From positions 1 to 20,541 of IMG/VR virus record IMGVR_UViG_3300033156_001393: a DNA stretch of 20,541 nucleotides; one strand, 5' to 3'. Source of the stretch: a virus. Of this stretch, positions 14,075 through 20,541 are shown piece after piece; positions within the stretch are counted from its first letter, which is position 1, and each line of letters opens with the position of its first letter. A program made the position numbers and the translations under genes. Under the pieces are notes generated by a model. The model made no database searches, was not told the origin of the DNA, and worked only from the letters and a program-made list of their open reading frames with translations.

Positions 14075-15739
14075 ATGGTTTTTGAAACTGTTTACACGGT
14101 AAGCGAGCCTAGACACCCGGATTTTGAGAAAATCTACCGGCAATTCATGAAGCGTTACTGTGGTTCGCCGGACGAAGAGTGTGAACGTGGAAAACGTGTT
14201 TATTACGCTTGGCTAAACAAGCTTGGGCTTGACGACACTAAGCCTTACCGTAAACCGCAAGAAAAGTTCAATTGGGCAAAGTCGGCCTTTACTTACTGGA
14301 AACAAGACAAGCAAGCCAAATACTACAAGGTCGAGGCCCTCTTTCCTCTCAGCAGTATGAACTATAATGTTTACACGGAAGACGAACTTGTAGCGGCTGC
14401 TCGCACGTTGATCGGTAAACCGGTCAATTTGAATCACGACCACGTGTTGCGCGGCATCACTATCGTGGACGCTGAGTATGAGGACGGCGCCGTTGAATGT
14501 GTGCTTAGGGTTTTGAAGACGGCTGGCCGTGGGCTTGGCTTGAACATTTGCGACATGATTGATAACAAGGAAATTCTTCACGTAAGTATTGAAGCGGTTT
14601 GTCTGCGTGGTATTGATTACACACCGGAAGGCCGTAAATGTAAAGGGCTCGTTTTCACCGGGCTTGCGCTTCTCACAAAAGACGTTTTACCCGGTGTGCC
14701 TTTAACGCGAATAGAACCCGTTGAAAAAATAGTTGAAAATTTCAAGTTCACCAGTTTAGGTGAAAAAGACATGGTGTTAAACATGAAAGAAGAAAAAAAC
14801 GAGGAAAAAGAAGAGCCCACAACGGAAGAGGCTCCCAAAACTGAAAACGTTGAGGGGGCTCAAAACGAGGAAGGGGAGCCTCAAACCGGAGAAAGCAAGG
14901 AAAGTGAAGACATTCATCATGTAGAACCGAAAGAAGCAGAAGTTGAAACAGAGAGTGAAGAAGACGTGAAAGAACGAGAGTGGGACACGGCTTGGATAAA
15001 CAATTTGCCGGACGCGGCTTTCGCCGTTATAGAACCAGCGTATAAGCGTGGTGAAACTGAGGATAAAAGGGCTCGTCACCTTCCACATCATGGGCCTTCA
15101 GTGAAAGACCCCGATGAAAACGGTAGCGTGGACATTCCGCATTTACGAGTTGCTTTGGCGAGAGCAAATCAAATTGAACCTATAACAGACAGTATAAACG
15201 TTGAAGAGTTGCGTAGTAAGGCAAGGGCGCATTTGATGCGTCACGCAAGGGCTCTTTTGAAGACTTATCAAGAAGAGTTTGACGATGCTATGAGGATGCT
15301 CGTAGTTTTAGATTGGCTTGAAGAACTTGACGAAAAAGTTCACGGTTTAACGGAAAGCTCTGTTATCACCGGTCATAACAATACCGCCAACATTATGATT
15401 ACTCAAAGCAATACTGCCACGTTCCCTGTAATTACTCAAGGTGACAAAACGGAACAGTCACCTAAACAAGGCGACGAAACTAAGGAAGAGCAAAAAACCG
15501 AAGATTTACCAAAGGAAAGTAAGGAAGTTGCAGAGAGCAAACCAAACGAACCTCAAAAACAACATTTCGAAAAACTTGAAGAAATTTTCAAACTTAAAGA
15601 AGCCCTTAAAAGTGGTTGTCAAACAAAGTTTCGAGACGCTTTTTGGGAAATTTATCGCGGCTACCGTAAAGAAGGAAAAAGCAAGGCTGAAGCATACCGA
15701 TTAACCTACCAAAAAGTTCTGAAAGCATTAGAAAGCTGA
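14075..15739 (+). CDS. Prohead protease fused to scaffold-like region
   Basis: The 554-residue protein seems to have four parts. An N-terminal helical region (1-75). A prohead-protease-like domain (about 80-220) with a catalytic His candidate (VNLNHDH, H121/H123) and Ser171 (EILHVSIEA), ending DVLPGVPLTRIEP. A strongly acidic Glu-rich stretch (about 236-305). Then a domain beginning DTAWINNLPDAAFAVIEPAY and ending ELRSKARAHLMRHARALL, found from memory in other phage protease or capsid proteins (DUF6582-like). A second charged linker and a helical C-terminus (AFWEIYRGYRKEGKSKAEAY) follow. In such fusions the acidic and helical parts scaffold the procapsid and the protease then removes them. 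Confidence 0.75.
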   Translation: MVFETVYTVSEPRHPDFEKIYRQFMKRYCGSPDEECERGKRVYYAWLNKLGLDDTKPYRKPQEKFNWAKSAFTYWKQDKQAKYYKVEALFPLSSMNYNVYTEDELVAAARTLIGKPVNLNHDHVLRGITIVDAEYEDGAVECVLRVLKTAGRGLGLNICDMIDNKEILHVSIEAVCLRGIDYTPEGRKCKGLVFTGLALLTKDVLPGVPLTRIEPVEKIVENFKFTSLGEKDMVLNMKEEKNEEKEEPTTEEAPKTENVEGAQNEEGEPQTGESKESEDIHHVEPKEAEVETESEEDVKEREWDTAWINNLPDAAFAVIEPAYKRGETEDKRARHLPHHGPSVKDPDENGSVDIPHLRVALARANQIEPITDSINVEELRSKARAHLMRHARALLKTYQEEFDDAMRMLVVLDWLEELDEKVHGLTESSVITGHNNTANIMITQSNTATFPVITQGDKTEQSPKQGDETKEEQKTEDLPKESKEVAESKPNEPQKQHFEKLEEIFKLKEALKSGCQTKFRDAFWEIYRGYRKEGKSKAEAYRLTYQKVLKALES

Positions 15740-15776
15740 ATTTTCCTCGATTTTCCTTTACAACTTCGTTTTCACA

Positions 15777-15864
15777 GTCACCTTCATAGTTTTGATTAGG
15801 TGACACGCCCTAGCGGGCCTTGGGCGTCCACCCGACCTGGAGAGCCGGCGAGGGAAATGTGGCC
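15777..15864 (+). promoter_or_regulatory. Structured leader before the major capsid gene
   Basis: The gap 15740-15887 starts pyrimidine-rich and then becomes GC-rich. Paired arms are GTCACC 15777-15782 with GGTGAC 15799-15804, ACGCCC 15805-15810 with GGGCGT 15822-15827, CCAC 15828-15831 with GTGG 15859-15862, and CCG 15832-15834 with CGG 15846-15848. GGCC copies at 15816-15819 and 15861-15864 could also kiss. No ORF fits. It may stabilise or control the capsid mRNA, or be an RNA-processing site separating it from the protease gene. Confidence 0.45.
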
Positions 15865-15887
15865 TTAAACTTTTCTAGGTGATAGTG

Positions 15888-16841
15888 ATGGACGAAAAGA
15901 AAATTTCCGAGTTAAAAGAGACCCTTGAAGGCTTTTACGCGAGTGAATACGCTAACATGACCGTTAAAGAGTTGACGACTGGAACCAGCAACATCGCTTT
16001 GCCCACGATGGTGCAGGCCAAAGTTATCCTTGACCTTCAAAACTTTATTGACCTTCGCGATATAACTATGCGTGTCCGCGTGCCTAAAGGCGCTGGCAAA
16101 ACAATAAATGTGCAAGTGATAAAGAGACCTGACTACGACGATTGGAGTGAAGGGAGCGCTCTTTCCGCTGGCGATCCAACCCTCGCAAGCAAGTCGATAA
16201 CCCTTGCAAGCTTCGGCAAAGTCACACAAATAACTGACCTCTTAGCCAACACTTCTGCAATAAACTTTGTTGAGCAGATAGGCGCCGTACACGCCGCATG
16301 CATCAGACAAGGCATCCTCGACAAAATTGTGGACGGAATGGCCGGCGCAAGCTCACCTAACGCGGTAAGCGTAGGCACTAAGGGTGACGGCACTGAAGCT
16401 GACTTCGACTTCAGCCATATTTCTTCAGCCATATCCGCTAACTTGGTGGACGGTTGGGCTCCCGACTTTTTGGTGACTGCGCCGGACAAGTTCTGGACTG
16501 CTGTGACAACCGACTACGATAAGAAACTGTTTTACGGTGCTCTCGCCGACTTCATGGTCAGCGGAAAGGCTCCAACCGTGATGGGCCTAAAAGTTTACAT
16601 TGACCCGTACTTTGAACTTGCCATTAACAGCGGCTCCGCTTGGGACGGAACTGACGGTGAAAAATATGCGATAGTGGGCACCAGCGGCGTGTCGGCGATA
16701 TGGGCTTCGTTGCAAGACGAGCCTGTCGTGGAGCTTTACCGTGTGGGCACTGAACTAAGCAATTATGTAGTAACTCATATTGATGGCGGCGCAGATGAAG
16801 GGCCTGACGCAAGCATTTGCATAATTAAGCACGCGGCTTAA
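15888..16841 (+). CDS. Major capsid protein, HK97-fold type
   Basis: ATG 15888 is preferred because AGGTGAT (15877-15883) lies just upstream; GTG 15879 overlaps that site. The 317-residue protein has the order expected for an HK97-like capsid protein after the protease gene: helical N-terminus (ELKETLEGFYASEYANMTV), N-arm/E-loop strands (DLRDITMRVRVPKGAGKTIN, VQVIKRP...WSEGSALSAG), spine-helix region (IGAVHAACIRQGILDKIVDGM), P-domain and A-domain (FLVTAPDKFWTAVTTDYDKK, VMGLKVYIDPYF, GTSGVSAIWASLQDEPVVEL). It forms the icosahedral shell. Confidence 0.85.
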   Translation: MDEKKISELKETLEGFYASEYANMTVKELTTGTSNIALPTMVQAKVILDLQNFIDLRDITMRVRVPKGAGKTINVQVIKRPDYDDWSEGSALSAGDPTLASKSITLASFGKVTQITDLLANTSAINFVEQIGAVHAACIRQGILDKIVDGMAGASSPNAVSVGTKGDGTEADFDFSHISSAISANLVDGWAPDFLVTAPDKFWTAVTTDYDKKLFYGALADFMVSGKAPTVMGLKVYIDPYFELAINSGSAWDGTDGEKYAIVGTSGVSAIWASLQDEPVVELYRVGTELSNYVVTHIDGGADEGPDASICIIKHAA

Positions 16842-16880
16842 ACTTGGCGTTTTTGGCTGTTGTACTTTCCAAATTTCCCC

Positions 16881-16886
16881 TTTTTT
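16881..16886 (+). terminator. Possible T-run terminator after the capsid gene
   Basis: CCCCTTTTTTCGG lies about 40 bases after the capsid stop. Archaeal RNA polymerase can end at short U-runs without a hairpin. A TATA-like TATTATACTA follows at 16891-16900. Support is only the base pattern. Confidence 0.3.
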
Positions 16887-16918
16887 CGGTTATTATACTA
16901 TCCAAAAATGAAAGTTTC

Positions 16919-16925
16919 GAGGTGA
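16919..16925 (+). promoter_or_regulatory. Ribosome binding site deciding a CTG start
   Basis: GAGGTGA is the strongest Shine-Dalgarno match in this gap and ends six bases before CTG 16932. No ATG, GTG or TTG is in the same frame until TTG 17016, which has no site. Confidence 0.65.
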
Positions 16926-16931
16926 AATAAA

Positions 16932-17474
16932 CTGCAAGTTCAAGAAAAAATAAGTTGGAAAAGCAAGTGGACAATAAACAAGTTCGTTGATCCAGACAAT
17001 GAAGTAGCCAAGTTCTTGCGTAACGGCGGTTCAATCGAAGAGGCTGTAAACCTTTTCGGGCACCGCTATTTAGGCAGAGAAGCTTTTAAGGGCAACGTTG
17101 CCCTTAACGAGGGCCTTCAACTGCTCGCGGATATTATCGCGGGAATCGACACTACTTCAAACAAGTGGGACAACTCGAACGCTTATTTAGGCGTGGGCGA
17201 TTCAAGCACAGCAGAAGACGCGTCGCAAACCGGACTGCAAGGCACAAACAAAACTTTCAAGGGCATGGACGACGGTTATCCTTCACGGTCTGGACAAACA
17301 TTAGAGTGGCGAGCTACCTTTGAAAGTGGCGACGCTAACCACGACTGGAAAGAGTTCACTGTGGTCAATGCAAGCGACGACAACGGTACAAACTTGAACC
17401 GTAAAGTTGCGGATAAGGGCACTAAGTCGAGCGGTGAAACTTGGACGCTTAGCCTACAAATAACGTTTAGTTAA
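16932..17474 (+). CDS. Virion structural protein with CTG start, 180 aa
   Basis: The frame is open from 16926. The only start that fits GAGGTGA 16919-16925 is CTG 16932, giving MQVQEKISWKSKWTINKFVD..., an N-terminus that matches the rest (phage structural proteins of this kind begin with a W-x-W beta strand and then GNVALNEGLQLLADIIAG). The central AYLGVGDSSTAEDASQTGLQ, FKGMDDGYPSR, LEWRATFESGDANHDWKEFT and LNRKVADKGTK are typical of this beta-rich phage family, usually encoded in the tail or head-decoration region. Starting at TTG 17016 would remove a conserved part. Confidence 0.75.
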   Translation: MQVQEKISWKSKWTINKFVDPDNEVAKFLRNGGSIEEAVNLFGHRYLGREAFKGNVALNEGLQLLADIIAGIDTTSNKWDNSNAYLGVGDSSTAEDASQTGLQGTNKTFKGMDDGYPSRSGQTLEWRATFESGDANHDWKEFTVVNASDDNGTNLNRKVADKGTKSSGETWTLSLQITFS

Positions 17475-17485
17475 GGCGACGGGAA

Positions 17486-17998
17486 ATGGAGGATTTACCT
17501 TTTTCTTTCGGACGAACTAAAGTAGAAAAGATATTAGTTGTTCTCGTTTGTTTAGCTTTGATAGGTGCGGTTCTCGCTTCCATTTATTACCAACATGTGC
17601 TAACAATGCAAGGAGTAATAGAAGGTAAGGCAATTGCGTTATACAACGAGGAAAAGGACGCTCCTCTGATAGGTCTCTATTTCGGTAAGATACCGCGCGG
17701 CGCAGCTTGGGGAGACACGTTCTGGCTGATTAGTGGAGTCAACGACACAAGCCTTGTAACTTGGAATTACACTTCGGTTCCAGATGTGATTGAAGTTAAA
17801 ATGATGTATGAGAACACAACAGAAAACGCTTGGTTACCGTGGGAAGTTGACGAAACAAAAGTTTTTCCGCCTTATGGAGAGCTTCACATAAAACTTATCA
17901 TGCTCTGTCACAATGCCACGGGCAATTTCCAAGTCAAAGTCTATTTCAATCAATGGGAGGTCAGTATCGAGCCGCTTCCCGAATGGTTATACAGATAA
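17486..17998 (+). CDS. Membrane-anchored beta-rich surface protein, 170 aa
   Basis: ATG 17486 is twelve bases after the previous stop, behind GGCGACGGGAAATGG. Residues 15-36 form one strong hydrophobic segment (ILVVLVCLALIGAVLASIYY) after a positive residue, typical of a type II signal anchor or of an archaeal pilin-like N-terminus without a clear cleavage site. The rest is beta-rich with several N-x-S/T glycosylation sites (NDTS, NYTS, NTTE, NATG), as in archaeal exported proteins. It may be a virion spike or a host-surface protein. Next to structural genes the virion role is favoured. Confidence 0.55.
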   Translation: MEDLPFSFGRTKVEKILVVLVCLALIGAVLASIYYQHVLTMQGVIEGKAIALYNEEKDAPLIGLYFGKIPRGAAWGDTFWLISGVNDTSLVTWNYTSVPDVIEVKMMYENTTENAWLPWEVDETKVFPPYGELHIKLIMLCHNATGNFQVKVYFNQWEVSIEPLPEWLYR

Positions 17999-18011
17999 AG
18001 AGGTGAATGAA

Positions 18012-18296
18012 ATGGCTGTTGGAGACGTTGTAAGCAATCTACAAAGCGTTTCAGCAAGCGCATACCTTACTATTCAACCTTCTGCTGGCGTTGAATGGGT
18101 AATACATAACATATATCACGAGAGCGACATTGAAGTTTACTTTACAAACGGAACGAACGAGGTTAAGGTTGATAGTGAAAGTGGCAACGGTGATTTGCAG
18201 GGTGTTTGGCATGTGACAAACAGTTACTATCTTAAAGTCAAAAACGTGGATACAGCGGCGAAACTGATTGGTTATGATGGAGTCGTCACCAAATGA
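18012..18296 (+). CDS. Beta-rich virion protein, 94 aa
   Basis: ATG 18012 follows AGAGGTGA; an upstream in-frame extension overlaps the previous gene and is not needed. The sequence (YLTIQPSAGVEWVIHNIYHE, VDSESGNGDLQGVWHVTNSYYLKVKN, AAKLIGYDGVV) is a compact all-beta domain that I recognise as a recurrent type among tail or decoration proteins, although it has no settled name. It overlaps the next gene by four bases. Confidence 0.65.
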   Translation: MAVGDVVSNLQSVSASAYLTIQPSAGVEWVIHNIYHESDIEVYFTNGTNEVKVDSESGNGDLQGVWHVTNSYYLKVKNVDTAAKLIGYDGVVTK

Positions 18297-18502
18297 GGCT
18301 CACTATAATATTCGAAGATTTACCAGACAGTTTAGTTCAAAAAATTAAGGATTACACAGTTGAGAAAATAGACAATTTCCTCAAAAACAAGTTTCCATCT
18401 TTAATTTCGTGGGAGTATAATCACGTCGATAATGTATTAACAATAGAGTTAACTGTCCCATTGGAAAAACTAAGTAAGATTAGAGAGTTGAGGGGAGAAT
18501 GA
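18293..18502 (+). CDS. Hypothetical protein, 69 aa
   Basis: The start overlaps the previous stop (ATGA). The product is a strand-helix-strand pattern: LTIIFEDLP, then the helix SLVQKIKDYTVEKIDNFLKN, then SWEYNHVDNVLTIELTVP and a short helix. It could be a ferredoxin-like small domain. Its own 3' end has GAGGGGAGA, which serves the next gene. No role assigned. Confidence 0.6.
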   Translation: MRLTIIFEDLPDSLVQKIKDYTVEKIDNFLKNKFPSLISWEYNHVDNVLTIELTVPLEKLSKIRELRGE

Positions 18503-19269
18503 TAAAACGCCGTGTTTGGGACTCAGAAAAACTCATCGATTTTACCTATCCCTCTCCAGTTGAAAACACACCAACTGCCACTGACTTGCCTACAAGTGAT
18601 CCGGGAGTTGGTGGTAGCGACTTGTTCAGTTACACGGTTGCAAGTGGCTTTTTAGTTTCGACGAGTATGCCGCTTGCTGTTAAGCAAGATTGCGTTGAGT
18701 TGATAGTGGCTGGACAAAACCTTAGTGGGTCAACACAAACGGTTTATTGGCGTATGAAAAAGAATGGAAGTCAGGTTGCTACTGGAAGTTCAAACGTTTC
18801 AAACAATTACTATTGGACGTTATCGGCGGAGTTTAAAGACATATCTGTCGGAGACGTTTTGGCGGTGCAATGTTGGACTGGTGCAAGTGGAGTGAAATAT
18901 GATTATAACGCTCGGCGAAGTTATCTGTTACGTTTTTGTCCTTGGGATGTTGGGCGTCTTTGTGGTTTTTTGAAAGTTGTGTTGCAAGACCTACCTAGCT
19001 TAACTTTAGGTAATCCTTCCCTTGAAGCTAATAAAGCGTTTAAGGTTAAACAACGGGAAACTTTCAATGTAAACTATACTAAAGGATACACGTCAAATTT
19101 TACACTCTATCATCTCTACAATCCTGATTGGGTTTTTACTTTACACGCTTTTGAGGAATTTACTGGTAAAATAATAACAAAAGACTGGTCTAGACCTCGT
19201 TATTACCAAAACAAAACACCTGACACTATGCGAATACGTTTACTGTCAAAAAAGGTTGACCTTCAATGA
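18499..19269 (+). CDS. Beta-rich structural protein, 256 aa
   Basis: It begins at ATG 18499 after GGGGAG with a four-base overlap. The first 150 residues are serine-, threonine- and glycine-rich with alternating strands (LFSYTVASGFLVSTSMPLAV, VELIVAGQNLSGSTQTVYWR, YYWTLSAEFKDISVGDVLAV), a jelly-roll-like pattern found in receptor-binding and tail fibre domains. The C-terminal 100 residues (NYTKGYTSNFTLYHLYNP, WVFTLHAFEEFTGKIITKDW) look like a separate domain. Probable tail tip or fibre part. Confidence 0.6.
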   Translation: MIKRRVWDSEKLIDFTYPSPVENTPTATDLPTSDPGVGGSDLFSYTVASGFLVSTSMPLAVKQDCVELIVAGQNLSGSTQTVYWRMKKNGSQVATGSSNVSNNYYWTLSAEFKDISVGDVLAVQCWTGASGVKYDYNARRSYLLRFCPWDVGRLCGFLKVVLQDLPSLTLGNPSLEANKAFKVKQRETFNVNYTKGYTSNFTLYHLYNPDWVFTLHAFEEFTGKIITKDWSRPRYYQNKTPDTMRIRLLSKKVDLQ

Positions 19270-19997
19270 CGGATTTAACTACTGAAGGACATTTCGTTTT
19301 TACGACGCTTGATGAATTTGGAAAAATAAAAATAAACGGGTTACTTGAAGATGGAACTGTTATAATTTCTGGGGTTGTTTTAATTTCTGTCGCGGACTCG
19401 CTTAACCTTTCCGACAATGTATATGGCCATAAAACTTTCACAGTTTCCGATTCAATAGGGCTTGCAGACGCTACGCCCTTGACGAACCGCACGTTACCAA
19501 TCACAGACCAAATCAGCTTGGCGGACGTGGTGCTACGTGACAAAATCCTCGAAATACTCGACAGCCTCAACTTAACGGATAACGTGTTAACAAACAAAAC
19601 CTTCACCGTCACAGACGCGATAACCCTTACCGAGAGCATTTTCAGAAATAAAACCTTAATAATTACAGATTCAATTTCGCTTTCAGATGAAGTTTTCCGC
19701 AGTAAACTAATTGAAATTTTAGATTCGCTTTCACTTTCAGACCAAGTTTTTACCCATAAAAACTTAGTTGTCACTGAACCAATAACTTTGAGCGACGTGA
19801 TTTTAACGGATAAAACCCTCACGGTTTTAGACACGCTTGGCTTAACTGACGCCGTAGTTGTTACGGCGGTGACAGAGTGGCCGGGCGTCGTCATGATTCT
19901 CGATTTGAAAACTCGCACGCTACAATTAGTGATTTCGAAGCGTGCTCTTGAACTTGCAGTTAAAAAACGTAAGTTGGAGTTGAATTTAAGTGAGTAG
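19266..19997 (+). CDS. Tandem-repeat surface/fibre protein, 243 aa
   Basis: After 38 N-terminal residues the protein consists of nine consecutive units of 18-19 residues with the pattern (T/E)(V/I)xDS(I/L)xL(S/T)DxVxxxKTL, from about residue 40 to 203, then a short tail of alternating LxLxxxKRxLEL strands. Regular D-S-x-x-L-S-D units suggest a beta-solenoid or stalk. It is most likely a fibre or adhesin that touches the host surface. The opposite strand also stays open over the repeats, which is an artefact of the repeat composition. Confidence 0.7.
   Translation: MTDLTTEGHFVFTTLDEFGKIKINGLLEDGTVIISGVVLISVADSLNLSDNVYGHKTFTVSDSIGLADATPLTNRTLPITDQISLADVVLRDKILEILDSLNLTDNVLTNKTFTVTDAITLTESIFRNKTLIITDSISLSDEVFRSKLIEILDSLSLSDQVFTHKNLVVTEPITLSDVILTDKTLTVLDTLGLTDAVVVTAVTEWPGVVMILDLKTRTLQLVISKRALELAVKKRKLELNLSE
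19383..19875 (+). repeat. Nine in-frame 54-57 base repeats
   Basis: Each unit encodes 18-19 residues such as EILDSLNLTDNVLTNKTF and IITDSISLSDEVFRSKLI. The DNA copies are diverged at third positions, so the repeats are old and held by protein selection. Confidence 0.7.
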
Positions 19998-20292
19998 CCA
20001 AGCTTTAAAAATAGTTGTTGTCAGAGGCAGCACTATACGTGTGACTAACACTATCACGGATTTTGACGGTAATGCTCTCGATCCGGACAGCCATGTTATT
20101 AAATTGTTTAAGCCGGATGGAACTCAACAAGGTTCAGACTATACAAGCCCAACTAAATCGGCAACCGGCGTTTATTATCAAGACATCACTATCCCAAGCG
20201 ATGGGGACGCCGGCGAATGGTCGGTTGAATGGAAAGTTACGAAATCCGCGAAAGATTCGATTGAACGTGTAAAGTTTAAGGTGGTGGAGTAA
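19990..20292 (+). CDS. Ig-like/beta-sandwich virion protein, 100 aa
   Basis: GTG 19990 overlaps the previous stop (GTGA). The strand pattern TIRVTNTITDFDGNALDP, VIKLFKPDGTQ, GVYYQDITIPSDGDAGEWSV, ERVKFKVVE is that of a bacterial-Ig-like or BppU-type beta sandwich used in phage tail and head decoration proteins. It sits directly before the connector gene. Confidence 0.65.
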   Translation: MSSQALKIVVVRGSTIRVTNTITDFDGNALDPDSHVIKLFKPDGTQQGSDYTSPTKSATGVYYQDITIPSDGDAGEWSVEWKVTKSAKDSIERVKFKVVE

Positions 20293-20541
20293 ATGGCTGG
20301 AAACTACATTAGCAGTTACGATGTTAAAATGATGGCGCAAATCACCTATGAGGATTTAGGCTTCAACACGGACGGCGACTACGAATCGTGGCTTGACAAC
20401 GTGCTTGTCCCAAACGTTGAAGGCATCATCGACCGGTTTTGCAACGTGCCCTCCGGCTTTTTCGCGGCTGGCGGCACAACATTCTCGAATGAACGGCATG
20501 ATTACCGAGAAGATGGTTTTGTAGCTTTGAAGTATCACCCG
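20293..20541 (+). CDS. Head-tail connector protein (partial)
   Basis: The frame starts at ATG 20293, after the GGTGGAG at the end of the previous gene, and runs off the window after 83 codons. ITYEDLGFNTDGDYESWLDN, then VLVPNVEGIIDRFCNVPSGFF, is typical of gp6/gp15-like connector proteins, whose helical N-terminus docks under the portal ring. The C-terminus is missing, so length and full domain content cannot be judged. Confidence 0.65.
   Translation, partial: MAGNYISSYDVKMMAQITYEDLGFNTDGDYESWLDNVLVPNVEGIIDRFCNVPSGFFAAGGTTFSNERHDYREDGFVALKYHP

Noticed and set aside
19226-19918. Long open frame on the minus strand (230 codons)
   Set aside because: It mirrors the repeat gene on the + strand, with low-complexity S/V/K composition, and no other minus-strand gene exists in the window.

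Overview
This window looks like part of the genome of a head-tailed virus (Caudoviricetes-type) or provirus of an archaeon. Every supported gene is on the + strand and most are packed with 1-14 base overlaps. The viral side is clear: a large terminase, an HK97-type portal, a prohead protease joined to a scaffold-like region, an HK97-fold-like major capsid protein, and a head-tail connector cut by the window end. The archaeal side rests on GGTGA-centred ribosome binding sites, many TTG/GTG starts, an archaeal TATA box at 6333-6340, Cas4-like nucleases, many small zinc-ribbon proteins, and what I read as a bulge-helix-bulge (BHB) intron in the terminase gene. The host cannot be named from sequence alone; a Thermoproteota/Bathyarchaeia-type host is only a guess.

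Layout. Bases 1-2120 hold small accessory genes (zinc ribbons, a ribbon-helix-helix candidate, short unknowns) and a GC-rich structured leader at 756-860. Bases 2124-6316 hold a replication/nucleic-acid module: an AAA+-like ATPase with a winged helix, a zinc protein, a calcineurin-like phosphoesterase, Cas4-like nuclease 1 and three more zinc-ribbon proteins. A promoter at 6333-6340 opens a new unit: a gene with an abnormal 5' end (6359-6858), then a structured, apparently non-coding stretch (6859-7096) resembling an IS200/IS605 right end/omega-RNA. Bases 7097-9069 hold a trypsin-like protease, a two-TM holin-like protein, a zinc ribbon and a transglutaminase-like protein, possibly an egress or envelope-modifying set. 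Bases 9056-11446 are the packaging module: a possible small terminase, an AT-rich HNH endonuclease and the intron-split large terminase. Bases 11443-16841 hold a micro-ORF, a YkgJ-like cluster protein, the portal, an AT-rich Cas4-like nuclease 2, the protease/scaffold fusion and the major capsid protein. Bases 16932 to the end hold virion structural genes: one with a CTG start, a membrane-anchored surface protein, beta-rich proteins, a nine-copy 18-residue repeat protein, and the connector.

The main discovery is in the large terminase. The frame is broken by two in-frame TAA codons, exactly inside the Walker B motif DEAA|F. The 30 bases at 10508-10537 sit in an almost ideal BHB fold (8-bp inner helix, CA|A bulge, 4-bp central helix, AA|U bulge). 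Cutting where the archaeal splicing endonuclease is expected to cut restores DEAAFFRDDELVFY in frame and gives a 441-residue terminase. So the virus appears to need the host tRNA-splicing machinery to make its packaging motor. An AT-rich HNH gene overlaps the start of the same terminase gene and could be a homing partner.
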